Below are positions 31,851-42,344 of a DNA stretch of 64,000 nt, in pieces. The stretch is from the NCBI GenBank assembly GCA_031769625.1, contig JAUIMM010000601.1, positions 6,782,001 through 6,846,000 of the forward strand. Reading direction: 5' to 3'. The notes below the pieces were generated by a model. The model saw only the letters and a list, made by a program, of their open reading frames with translations, was not told the DNA's origin and did not search any database. The number at the start of each line of letters is the position of its first letter. Position 1 is the first letter of the stretch. A program made the translations under genes and the position numbers. Source of the stretch: Taudactylus pleione. Its lineage: Eukaryota > Chordata > Amphibia > Anura > Myobatrachidae.

Positions 31851-34260
31851 AAACACAGAAAATAATTTTTTTTTGGGTTTGGACTGGAGTGTACTTTGTG
31901 GGTTACAGCACCCTTTAACGGTCAAGCCAGCCGGCCCTTTACTTATGACACAGGCGCACGCTTGGCACTACTTTGTTGATGCACGTGCGGCTACTGCGCA
32001 CACAATTCACAAACACAGAAAATAATTTTTTTTTGGTTTGGACTGGAGTGTACTTTCGGGGGTTACAGCACCCTTTAACGGTCAAGCCAGCCGGCCCTTT
32101 ACTTATGACACAGGCGCACGCTTGGCACTACTTTGTTGATGCACGTGCGGCTACTGCGCACACAATTCACAAACACAGAAAATAATTTTTTTTTTGGTTT
32201 GGACTGGAGTGTACTTTGGGGGTTACAGCACCCTTTAACGGTCAAGCCAGCCGGCCCTTTACTTATGACACAGGCGCACGCTTGGCACTACTTTGTTGAT
32301 GCACGTGCGGCTACTGCGCACACAATTCACAAACACAGAAAATAATTTTTTTTTTGGTTTGGACTGGAGTGTACTTTCGGGGGTTACAGCACCCTTAACG
32401 GTCAAGCCAGCCGGCCCTTTACTTATGACACAGGCGCACGCTTGGCACTACTTTGTTGATGCACGTGCGGCTACTGCGCACACAATTCACAAACACAGAA
32501 AATAATTTTTTTTTGGTTTGGACTGGAGTGTACTTTCGGGGGTTACAGCACCCTTTAACGGTCAAGCCAGCCGGCCCTTTACTTATGACACAGGCGCACG
32601 CTTGGCACTACTTTGTTGATGCACGTGCGGCTACTGCGCACACAATTCACAAACACAGAAAATAATTTTTTTTTTGGTTTGGACTGGAGTGTACTTTCGG
32701 GGGTTACAGCACCCTTAACAGTCAAGCCAGCCGGCCCTTTACTTATGACACAGGCGCACGCTTGGCACTACTTTGTTGAAGCACGTGCGGCTACTGCGCA
32801 CACAATTCACAAACACAGAAAATAATTTTTTTTTGGTTTGGACTGGAGTGTACTTTCGGGGGTTACAGCACCCTTTAACGGTCAAGCCAGCCGGCCCTTT
32901 ACTTATGACACAGGCGCACGCTTGGCACTACTTTGTTGATGCACGTGCGGCTACTGCGCACACAATTCACAAACACAGAAAATAATTTTTTTTTTGGTTT
33001 GGACTGGAGTGTACTTTGGGGGTTACAGCACCCTTTAACGGTCAAGCCAGCCGGCCCTTTACTTATGACACAGGCGCACGCTTGGCACTACTTTGTTGAT
33101 GCACGTGCGGCTACTGCGCACACAATTCACAAACACAGAAAATAATTTTTTTTTTGGTTTGGACTGGAGTGTACTTTCGGGGGTTACAGCACCCTTAACG
33201 GTCAAGCCAGCCGGCCCTTTACTTATGACACAGGTGCACGCTTGGCACTACTTTGTTGATGCACGTGCGGCTACTGCGCACACAATTCACAAACACAGAA
33301 AATAATTTTTTTTTTGGTTTGGACTGGAGTGTACTTTTGGGGGTTACAGCACCCTTAACGGTCAAGCCAGCCGGCCCTTTACTTATGACACAGGCGCACG
33401 CTTGGCACTACTTTGTTGATGCACGTGCGGCTACTGCGCACACAATTCACAAACACAGAAAATAATTTTTTTTTGGTTTGGACTGGAGTGTACTTTCGGG
33501 GGTTACAGCACCCTTAACGGTCAAGCCAGCCGGCCCTTTACTTATGACACAGGCGCACGCTTGGCACTACTTTGTTGATGCACGTGCGGCTACTGCGCAC
33601 ACAATTCACAAACACAGAAAATAATTTTTTTTTTGGTTTGGACTGGAGTGTACTTTCGGGGGTTACAGCACCCTTAACGGTCAAGCCAGCCGGCCCTTTA
33701 CTTATGACACAGGTGCACGCTTGGCACTACTTTGTTGATGCACGTGCGGCTACTGCACACACAATTCACAAACACAGAAAATAATTTTTTTTTTGGTTTG
33801 GACTGGAGTGTACTTTCGGGGGTTACAGCACCCTTAACGGTCAAGCCAGTCGGCCCTTTACTTATGACACAGGCGCACGCTTGGCACTACTTTGTTGATG
33901 CACGTGCGGCTACTGCGCACACAATTCACAAACACAGAAAATAATTTTTTTTTTGGTTTGGACTGGAGTGTACTTTCGGGGGTTACAGCACCCTTAACGG
34001 TCAAGCCAGCCGGCCCTTTACTTATGACACAGGCGCACGCTTGGCACTACTTTGTTGATGCACGTGCGGCTACTGCGCACACAATTCACAAACACAGAAA
34101 AAAATTTTTTTTTGGTTTGGACTGGAGTGTACTTTCGGGGGTTACAGCACCCTTTAACGGTCAAGCCAGCCGGCCCTTTACTTATGACACAGGCGCACGC
34201 TTGGCACTACTTTGTTGATGCACGTGCGGCTACTGCGCACACAATTCACAAACACAGAAA
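31851..34260. repeat. 160-bp tandem array, ~15 units, upstream of transposase
   Basis: The start word AAACACAGAAAATA recurs from 31851 to 34250 at 159-161-bp spacing. Each full unit contains one palindromic E-box CACGTG (in GCACGTGCGG), a T8-T9 tract and GTCAAGCCAGCCGGCCC. Units differ mainly in T-tract length, CGGGGG versus GGGGG and CCCTTTAAC versus CCCTTAAC, giving recognisable unit types with an A-B-C order seen at units 2-4 and again at 7-9. It lies between the TATA-bearing terminus and the transposase ATG. The chained ~70-codon frames on the + strand are only the repeat read through. Confidence 0.95.
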
Positions 34261-34520
34261 ATATATTATTTTTTTAGCACTTGGGGGGAGCACCCCTGAT
34301 GGACAGAGCACCCCCTGGACAACACTACAGCACTCCTTTAGGACTGGGACACTGCACAGGACTTTGGAGTGGACACAGCCCCTATGGAGAACTGACTGCA
34401 CAACACAGTCCAGCCAGCCCCTATGGACTTTGAAGTAGTGGACACAGCCCCTATTAACAACAGCAGCACAGCACAACACAGCCAGCCCCTATGGACTTTG
34501 AAGTAGTGGACAACAGCAGC

Positions 34521-34552
34521 ACTACACTACACTACACTACACTACACTACAC
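34521..34552. repeat. (ACACT)n microsatellite in hAT 5' region
   Basis: Six to seven CACTA units in succession between the 160-bp array and the right terminus. Confidence 0.9.
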
Positions 34553-34594
34553 AGCCCTAACTCCCACCCTCCCTCTTCACTGTCCACAGCCGAG

Positions 34595-34630
34595 TGAGAA
34601 AATGGCGCCGACGCGGGTACCTTATATAGG
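34595..34630 (-). promoter_or_regulatory. Candidate transposase promoter: TATA box and YY1-like site
   Basis: On the - strand CCTATATAAGG (complement of 34620-34630) is a strong TATA-type sequence. About 15 bp downstream GGCGCCATTTTC (complement of 34598-34609) contains the YY1 consensus GCCATNTT. Transcription from here would run left through the ACACT repeat and the 160-bp array to the ATG at 31816, giving a leader of about 2.8 kb unless spliced. The promoter role is inference from motif and position. Confidence 0.55.
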
Positions 34631-34788
34631 ATCCAAAACCCGCGAGACTCGGAAGGCGGGATGATGACGTTTTGCCTCGATTTCAGATCCGAGTCAGGCG
34701 GGAAAAGTCGAGCCTGACTCGGATCGGACTCGGATCGGGGGGGCTCGGGGGGGTTCGGATTTCAGAAATCCGAACCCGCTCACCCCTA

Positions 34789-34796
34789 ATTATTAG
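34789..34796. repeat. Target site duplication, right copy
   Basis: ATTATTAG, identical to 28060-28067. Confidence 0.95.
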
Positions 34797-35005
34797 TGGG
34801 GTACTGTGGGAATCAGTACTGTTACTTGTACTTTTCATTATGTTTATTAATGACCTTGCTTAAGACATTAAGCTATGTAAGGTTATTTAAAATGGTGCAG
34901 TATAGTAACAGTACCGAACGTTATAGTTAAAAGTGCAAATGGGCAGTTAAATGCAGATAAACTTTAATGTAGATGAATACAGCATCAGTCACATACTGTA
35001 GTCTG
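34797..35005 (+). pseudogene. CR1-like LINE reverse transcriptase relic
   Basis: One frame reads ESVLLLVLFIMFINDLA before a stop, a decayed form of the QGSVLGPxLFxxFINDLA motif of CR1/L2-type reverse transcriptases. After it, 'aagctatgtaaggttattt' and 'agataaactttaatgtagatgaatacag' resemble the next conserved blocks (LCKV, QMNFNVDKY) in other frames. The hAT at 28068-34788 interrupts it on the left. Confidence 0.55.
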
Positions 35006-35222
35006 TGATAAGAACTATGTTATTTAGCCAGTAAGGGAATACAATTGGTATTGACTAGTAGCATGCAGATCCAGACAGTGGCTGCAAAGGTGACAAAATA
35101 TTGTATGCATAAAAAGAATGATAAATGCATGTGATGCAAACATAGGAGCTGATGCAGAGCTGGTCTTATCGTTCAATACATGTGGAGATAGTAAGATCCC
35201 TAGAACCACTTTATGAGATTTT

Positions 35223-35690
35223 GACCTATATTTATTTAATTATCACCAGTTATTAATACAGTGCGCACATATTCTTCAGCACTTTACAGAGAATATTTGG
35301 CTATTCACACCAGTCTCTGCCCCAGTAGACCTTACAATCTATGTTCCCTACCACATGTACACACATACACACTAGGGTTAATTTATTGTTAGTCAATTAA
35401 TCTACCATATATTGTTTGAATGTGGTAGGAAACTAGAGTACTCAGAGGTAACCCCCTTGGGTTCAGGGGGGGCCACACCACACACCCTGCACCCATACTT
35501 TTTAATACTTACCTCTCCAAAGTCCCACATCAGTTGGAGAGGCGCTACACAAAATGACTGGAAAATATCCACTGCGGCCATTTTCCCAGTGTTCTGCACA
35601 TGTGCAGTAGGGAATTAGGGCTGTAGTGGGAAGTGAACCCAAGATTTCAGTGCTGTGAGGCACCTTTAAAATGCAAACTATCCCATAGAG
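35223..35690 (-). repeat. SINE (V-SINE-like) in reverse, with ~150-bp replacement in the core
   Basis: The tail half (about 35250-35455: CAGCACTTTACAGAGAATAT, GGTTAATTTATTG, GTAGGAAACTAGAGTACTC) and the head half (about 35608-35655: TTAGGGCTGTAGTGGGAA, CAGTGCTGTGAGGCA) are the reverse complement of the SINE at 14462-14800. The expected middle core is absent and an unrelated segment of about 150 bp (about 35456-35607) takes its place. Confidence 0.7.
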
Positions 35691-35841
35691 TGCTATATGC
35701 ACACAGGTACTTAGATGCCCTCAAGTCTTCAACTCCAAGAAGTAGGGAATTATTATCTCAGGGTATTGTGGAGTATGTGAAGTGGAACACAGTTGGAGGA
35801 AGACAAATGAAAGGTATGCACTATATAAATATTAATAAATA

Positions 35842-36310
35842 AATAATAAGGTGCTCACTGAGCACTGACAGTGATGCTCCAGGGACTGAATACAGTCAGT
35901 TAGGATACAGGTGCCAACAGCAATGCACAGCAAGCCCAATAAACATCTGAAGCCAAGGAACGCAGGGCAAAGTCCTATAACAAATCTGAGGTCAGGGCAG
36001 GTAGTGGCAAGGCAAAGTACACTAAACAAGCTAATGTTAGGGCAGGCAGCAGGCTAGGTTAGTTTGTAAATAATCTCAGTTCAGGGCAGGCAGACAACAG
36101 AAGCAGAATGCTAAGCCATTCCAGGTCACTGCCATGAGAAACTCAAAAGGGATGCAGGTCCGCACACTGGGTCAGAAAAACTATCACCAGCACAGAAGAG
36201 AGGAGAGTGAGCCTTTAAAAATCTGTCAAACCAATAGAAGGGATGTTGGAAGAGTAGAGTAAGCCTTAAAAAGTCTGGAGAACCAATAGAAGGGATGCTG
36301 GAAGTTTAGC
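35842..36310. repeat. Degenerate short tandem repeats
   Basis: Two local patterns. ATCTGAGGTCAGGGCAGG, AATGTTAGGGCAGGCAG and ATCTCAGTTCAGGGCAGGCAG recur about every 45-55 bp (35981-36100). Then GAGCCTTTAAAAATCTG...CCAATAGAAGGGATGTTGG is repeated once at about 52 bp (36205-36305). The origin is unknown. Confidence 0.55.
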
Positions 36311-37375
36311 TCCATATTCACATGATAAAGAACTAAACAGAGTTCCCTGAAGAAATATATCAAACATTGATTAGCAACAAGTCCTGAGCCTAAGAAAGCA
36401 TAAGAAACCTATGATGTGGGGAATACCCAGGTTATCCAGAATTTTATTTTCATGCGTTTCCATGAGGATATCCCTTCAAAGCTTTTTAGACACATACAAC
36501 AAACAATATATACTTTGTTATCTGCACTAACAGTAGTGTATTGCAAATCTGGGTGTATCTAGAAAATAAAAGCATGGGGATTTTGTTGATATATTGATCA
36601 AAACATTTAAGCTTGAAGCCCATCATCAAGGAACCATAATCTGTAAAATAATGTCTACAGTTGTGCAGTCAGGAGAAATATTAGGTGTTTTGAATGTAAT
36701 TTCTGCATGTTGATATGAAAAACTGAGATACAGTAGGTGGTCTGTTTTAAGATTATTTGAGCCTTGCCTGTAGATGATTAAAATCTGGAGAGCTTGACTG
36801 GGATTTTATCTGTTTCAAACTTGGAGGTTTTTATGATCTTTGACCACTATTATGGTATATTTAGATCACTCCAGCCAACTTTTTAACTGCCCACTTGATG
36901 GTCATTAAATCTTTGTTTGCACAATGCAATTCATCTCTGCAGAGGCACATTTCAGGGAAATAAAATGATGAAGTTATTTAACTTATGGGTTTACGCAACA
37001 TAAAATGGCTCCTGCTCCTACATCGAGGCATCCACCTCAATCACAAAGGGTCGATCTAAGTTAGGATGGTATATTACATTTTCTGAGTGTTCCTTTGAGT
37101 ATTAAATAAGCCTCTTCACAGGTCTATCACAGGTCATAGCAGTGAGAGCTGTGGCTATGATAGAGAATGAGCAGATGAATGTACTCTACAATAATAGTTG
37201 GCAAGCTATGGGAAAATAGGGAGAAAAAATGGTGTGGAGTTCCCCATATTTTCCTATAACCAGCCCCATGCTGAACCAGCTGGGGGGCTAAGGCCATAGT
37301 AGCGGAACACACAGCATAGGGTCCCCCCACACTCACATTAACCAGTAGCAAAGCCTGCACAGATCATAGTGATCT
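36311..37375. other. Intergenic; holds a segment shared with 42225-42345
   Basis: 36510-36640 (ATCTGCACTAACAGTAGTGT, GGGGATTTTGTTGATA, GATCAAAACATTTAAGCTTG) is similar to 42236-42350 in the same orientation. It is therefore a dispersed repeat, possibly a terminal piece of the Penelope-like element. Nothing else recognised. Confidence 0.45.
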
Positions 37376-37626
37376 GTACAGTGCTTCTGTTTGGGGCGAG
37401 TTTGTTGTCATTTTTTCACTTCAATTTGCCTTCGGTTTCGAACTAAAAGATCAAATTTGACGTCATTTAGAGCTACAAAAATCAACTGACATAGATATCA
37501 ATTGAAGCTGAAACCTGATGGATGATAAATAGCCAGTTTTCACCATTTCAGACGATGGATATATCTGTCATTGTCTGTCAGTTTTTGTTTAGAACCAAAA
37601 CTGACCTTTAGTAAATTTACCCCTTA
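37376..37626. repeat. MITE fragment ending TTTAGTAAATTTACCCC
   Basis: The right end resembles the ends at 43205-43229 and, inverted, 548-570. Interior words (TCAATTTG, GAACTAAAAGATC, GAACCAAAACTGA) suggest an originally palindromic element. No left terminus is visible. Confidence 0.45.
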
Positions 37627-38518
37627 GTGCAGAAATTATATTTGAGAAACCTCACACTCACACTTTTATAAACTTAATTTTCTCTCAACTTCTCAATAAC
37701 TATAGATACATGCTCTTGGTAAAGAGGAGTTATAAAATAATATATTGTCCAAATGGACACTGATACATCTACTTAAGAAGTCCCTGAGGCTGTCATTAAT
37801 TAAATCTTCAATGCCTGACAAAGTAGTGACCCGTATCGATGATAAATGCAGGTTTCCATTAATTGCCTCCACAGATTTGCACATAGGCATTATTTTAGTA
37901 AAGATGTATGCACCCTTTTGTCTTGATTAAACACCACTGGTATTAATGAGAGAGGATATGTTCATTTATCTGTCAACTTGTTGAAATCCCTGGAAGACAA
38001 ATGTTGGGGGCTGGAGGTTTTTCAGAATGCCTCAGTGCCATATACAAGTGTCTCAATCCCCAGTACTTTCTCCACTTTCACCCCTTTTCTCGATTCCTTA
38101 ACATTTGGCTCCCTCCTATAATTAGTTCCATTCTCTCACTGTCTGGTTCTCTCTTCCATCTGTCCTATCTCTTCTCCAGTTACAGAGCTGCGGCTCCCTG
38201 TTAAGTATCATTAATGCTTAAAGGGAATTACAACAGTTCTGCATTTTCTTATTATAGCGGGTCAACTGTATTAGCATATTGACGGAGGCAACTTAAGTCC
38301 AATGAGGAACTCAGAGCCATTTAGAACATGGCCCCAACATAGTACAAAAGCATATGCTCCACTCCCCCATCAGAATGTAGGAGGGTTTAGGTGGGGAAGA
38401 AACTTCATTTACTGTGATGTTTATTTCTTACATTTAGAGACATGTTACAGTGAGGAACATTTGGTGACTTCTCTGTACAGTAACGCTGTTAGATCTAGTG
38501 TTATACAGATATGGGGCC
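37627..38518. other. Intergenic sequence, nothing recognised
   Basis: No supportable gene or repeat. Confidence 0.35.
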
Positions 38519-38845
38519 TAAAGCTGGCCACACATCTAAAGATTATCTGTCCAACCAGCCAAATAGTTGATTGGTTGGAATGAAAATCTGGGGAGGTATG
38601 AAAACAAATGACAATCAGCAATTTGCTCCCAAACGCTGGAAAATGGACCAAAACTGTTGTTTGAACAAATAGTTTAGATCAAACATTTAACAAACTTGTC
38701 TGACCGACCATTTTCATCTGTTTTCTGGCACTTAGGAGCAAATTGCTGATCATCAGTTACTCCCATATGTTACCAGATTTTCATTCCAACCAATCAACAA
38801 GTTGGCTGGTTGCATGTAAGTTGGTCTAGTGTGTTGCCAGCTTTA
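38519..38845. mobile_element. Palindromic MITE (TAAAGCTGGC termini)
   Basis: TAAAGCTGGCCACACATCTA at the left pairs with TAGTGTGTTGCCAGCTTTA at the right. CCAACCAGCCAA, GATTGGTTGGAATGAAAATC and CAATCAGCAATTTGCTCC each have inverted partners in the right half. No coding capacity. Confidence 0.85.
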
Positions 38846-38852
38846 GACTGAG

Positions 38853-39080
38853 GACCTGATTCAGCTTTGGGAATAGAGTGAGCTATAGCACGTAACTGAT
38901 CATCTTGGTAAAACCATGCTGCACTGCTGGTAGGGCAGATTTAAAATGTGCAGAGATGTAGATTTGGGAGGAGGGTGTCCAAACTGACATATAAATTGCA
39001 ATGTAAAAATAAAGCTGTGCAGTATTTGTGGGCTACTTGCAAAAGCAGCCAGTATTTACCCTGCATGCAAAATAAAGGCC
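38853..39080. mobile_element. Probable MITE (GGACCTGATTCAG end)
   Basis: It starts GGACCTGATTCAG and ends near GGCCCTGAGTTGGATGC. The ends are only partly complementary and the interior has no coding capacity. Confidence 0.4.
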
Positions 39081-39665
39081 CTGAGTTGGATGCAAAGCAG
39101 ATACAAACATGCTCATGACCGACTGCAGCCAGATTTACTGCCTTATGCTAATGCAAGTGTCTTGCTTATGGTTGCACCACCCACTGTTTTTCCAAAACTG
39201 TCCTTATTGCATCAGCATTTACACCAGCCCCATGCCCGGTGCAAAAGATCGGCCAGAAACAAGCATCTCTGCTCCATGAGCACCTCACAAACTAGCACAA
39301 CAGTCTGGCTGCACACCCTCGACACTTCCATGTTTCTCACACGAGACAGATCTTTTCTGTGAATTCCCAAGGTAGCCACCAAGTTGCAAAACACCCATTT
39401 CATGGATGGTGAGCCACGTAGATGCTAGTATCCTCCATCAAGGTGCGGATACATGGTGTGGCACATGAGCAGTCTTCTGATGGTCACAGGAAGCCTACAG
39501 AGCCAAATAAGGCTTTTAATATCAACTTACATGTAATACACAATTAGCTCTACATTACATATGCCCATAAATGAGTCTTTGAATTTGCAGCAGTTCCGAT
39601 AGCAGTTGTGGCTCTGGTTATGTATAGAATTGTCTAGGATTAAAAGTATACCTCCATTTTTTATA
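39081..39665. other. Intergenic sequence, nothing recognised
   Basis: No supportable gene or repeat. Confidence 0.35.
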
Positions 39666-40075
39666 GTTATTTAAAGTATAGCTTTGGTAAAGCTGAACAG
39701 TTGTGAATATGTATATATATTAAGTCTAGGAAGCATAGAAAAAGGGGGGCGCACAGTTGTGAATGTAAATCAAGAAACTTTATAAAATGCAATAAAAGCA
39801 TTCTAGGCAATAGAAGACCATTCTCCGACACGGCTGCTGCACTTGCTTCACTGATGGGACTCTGGAACATCACCAATCCCTTGCGTGCATCCCAAGCCTC
39901 TTCCCCAGTATACCGGGGACAAAGTTTCACACCGATGTTTCTGCAGTAGCTCCTCCCAGACACGTTTCTTCACTATGGACTTCGTCAGTGGGCATGTCCT
40001 AGTGACTCACTGATGTCTTTATATAGCCTTAGTATTTAGAGTCTATTGAAATCTATTTAAATCTTTCAGCATAAT

Positions 40076-41146
40076 CAGGGCCGGATAAAGGGGGGCAACA
40101 GGGGTGATTGTCCCTGGGCCCCCACACCTGAAGGGCCCCCACACCCAGCCATCGGGGTTAAAGTGAACCGGAGGAGACGGAACCAGTTCCGCCTCCTCCG
40201 GACACCTAACCCCGGTGCCGCACGGAGACACCAGGCGCCTGCTGAGATTGTAACCAGCGGGCGCCCGGCTCCCTCCCCGCAGCGGCAGCCAGAGCCGGAG
40301 ACTAGAGCTCACTCGTGAACTCCGGCTTTCGGCTCAGGCAGTGAACTATGGGAGAGACGTCATGCGTCTCTCCCATAGTGCAGAGGAGCAGCGCCAGCCG
40401 AGCGGATCAGAAGGCAGTGGGAGCGGGGCTTAAGGTAAGTATGATTTTTTTTTCTCTTTAACGCAAGCGGCTTTTCCACTGCTAAGGGGGCCATTACTCA
40501 GGGGGGGCATTACTACGGGGGGCATTACTCGGGGGGGTATTACTACTGGGGGCATTACTCAAGGGGACATTACTACAGGGGACATTACTCGGGGAGGACA
40601 TTACTCGGGGTGGGGTTGGGGGGGCATTACTCAAGGGGGAGATTACTACTGGGGGCATTACTCGAGGGGGACATTACTACAGGGGACATTACTCCGGGGG
40701 AGACATTACTACAGGGGACATTACTCGGGGGATGGGGGGGCATTACTACTGGTGTCACTACCACAGGGGGCATTACCTCTTGTGCCACTACCACAGGGGG
40801 CACAACTACAGGGGTATTACTACTGAGGGCATTACTATTGGGCACACACAGGGGGCATGACTACTGGGGGCACAACTTCAGGGGTATTACTACTGGGGTA
40901 TTTATACAGGGGGCATGACTACTGGGGGCACAACTACAGGGGTATTACTACTGGGGTATTTATACAGGGGGCATTACTATTGGGAACACTACTACTGGGG
41001 GTATAACTACAGGGGGCATTGCATAGGGGGCACTGCATAAGGGGCAACACTCCTGGGGGCACTACTACTGGGTGCACTGCATAAAGGGCACGTAATAGGG
41101 GCCCCCACATGTTTGTTGCCCAGGGGCCCCCACAGACCTTAATCTG
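40076..41146. mobile_element. Non-autonomous hAT element (CAGGGCCGG terminus)
   Basis: The left terminus is CAGGGCCGGATAAAGG. The complement of the right terminus, CAGATTAAGG, matches it apart from a missing GGCCGG. The next inner block GGGCCCCCAC is mirrored too. The flanks AGCATAAT (40068-40075) and AGTATAAT (41147-41154) agree at 7 of 8. Interior: hairpins, the palindrome CTATGGGAGAGACG...CTCTCCCATAG (40346-40378), AAG-GTAAGT (40432-40440), a T tract, and a GGGGGCATTACTACT array to about 41090. It sits inside a Penelope-like element. Confidence 0.88.
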
Positions 41147-41487
41147 AGTATAATTGCTTCATTTCTAATGAATTTGTTACAACAGTGGTTTAACAATATA
41201 CAGAATAACCGTTTATATGACAACAAACTACATACAATAACTAAAGCTTTTAGCGGCAACATCTCAGTTTCCATACTTTAAGACTTTCTTTAACCATTAA
41301 AAAACCTTAATTATATTTAATTGCCAATTTATTTAACTTCCCTGATGTATCCATTTCTCCTGCTGGTAGCAGCATCTATTTAAATTGTATCAAGCTGTCA
41401 CGTTAAATTATATCAAGCTCTCACGTTACCTCTTTCTATCAACATTTGGTTAGTATTATCAGCAGCATTAGTACAAACATGAATAGA

Positions 41488-41488
<1 letters not shown>
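41147..41488. other. 3' flank of the Penelope-like element
   Basis: AT-rich; no separate feature recognised. It contains a short direct repeat (ATCAAGCTGTCACGTTA and ATCAAGCTCTCACGTTA, 41389-41427). Confidence 0.4.

Positions 41489-41532
<44 letters not shown>
41489..41532. repeat. (TA)n microsatellite
   Basis: About 21 TA units. Confidence 0.95.
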
Positions 41533-41537
<5 letters not shown>

Positions 41538-41779
41538 TACATTACCTTTACATTATATTCTTATTACTAAAGAAAGGGAGCAGAAAAAAGGAGATAAAAT
41601 GAATTTCCCACAACTATAAATATATTGATTTTAGAGTGAACCTTCTACTTATATTATAACCTCAGTAAACGGAGTCCTGCCAACAAAGGAATTATTCATT
41701 CAACAACAATGCTAGCATTCAGTTCCCTTATTTGCTATATTTCATATGAAAGAGAATTTATTGAATGCTAGCATTATAA

Positions 41780-42020
41780 AAGAGAAACTATATCACACCG
41801 CTCATTTAAACCTGCTGGGATCATAGTATTCAGGCCGTAGATCCAATATATTTCCCTTCTCCCTTACTTTCTTAGAAAATCCCTCCCTCTTTCATCCAAT
41901 TTTACTTGTTCCAATGCTTTATTTTAAAATCCATTCAAAGATGAATTTAAACCTCCAAAAAAAGCCTTGGGACACTGTGATTATTTACTTTATTCAAAAT
42001 ATTTCTTGTATGTTACAATA
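41780..42020 (-). pseudogene. Penelope-like element endonuclease C-terminus
   Basis: The - strand reads ...LDERGRDFLRK then REIYWIYGLNTMIPAGLNE, the conserved end of the GIY-YIG endonuclease of Penelope-like elements. Upstream CPKAFFGGLN and EQVKLDE are recognisable but separated by stop codons, so the copy is dead. Confidence 0.75.
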
Positions 42021-42344
42021 TTCATATTTTTAATTGGTGTTTAGTTTATCGATATATTTTTTTCCGCACTTACACTCTATCATGTGAAGCAATTAATTAA
42101 TTCTTCAATAATTCTACTTTTGGTATTAAAACAGAAAAGAAATATGCCCGCGCTCGGTTTTACCTATATCATACATGGTACCAGCAGCATGGCAATATTA
42201 ATGCCATAAATGTATACAAAACAGAAAAACTTTTTGCTGTCGGCGCTAACAATAATATACTGCAAATTTATGTGTGTGCAGCAAATAAAACAAAGGGGAT
42301 TTTGTCATGATTTGATCAAAGCATTTAAGCCTGCAGCCTAGCGG

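Larger units (their letters stand above)
28068..34788 (-). mobile_element. Complete 6.7-kb hAT transposon (Ac-like termini)
   Basis: The element begins TAGGGGTGTGC and ends GCTCACCCCTA, so the inverted termini are TAGGGGTGWGC. A perfect 8-bp duplication ATTATTAG flanks it. Reading in transposase direction (right to left) it contains a TATA-bearing terminus, an ACACT microsatellite, a 2.4-kb array of 160-bp repeats, an intact transposase frame (31816-28703) and a 3' region with a perfect hairpin. TAGGG ends, 8-bp duplications and a BED/hAT transposase together place it in hAT. The intact frame and exact duplication argue for a recent insertion. It landed in a decayed LINE (34797 onward). Confidence 0.96.

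Noticed and set aside
31851..34260. Possible CRISPR-like array
   Set aside because: The repeats are contiguous 160-bp units without unique spacers, inside a vertebrate transposon.
31973..34438. Chain of overlapping ~70-codon + strand frames, all nearly identical
   Set aside because: They are the 160-bp tandem units of the hAT element, antisense to its transposase. Frames differ only with T-tract length.
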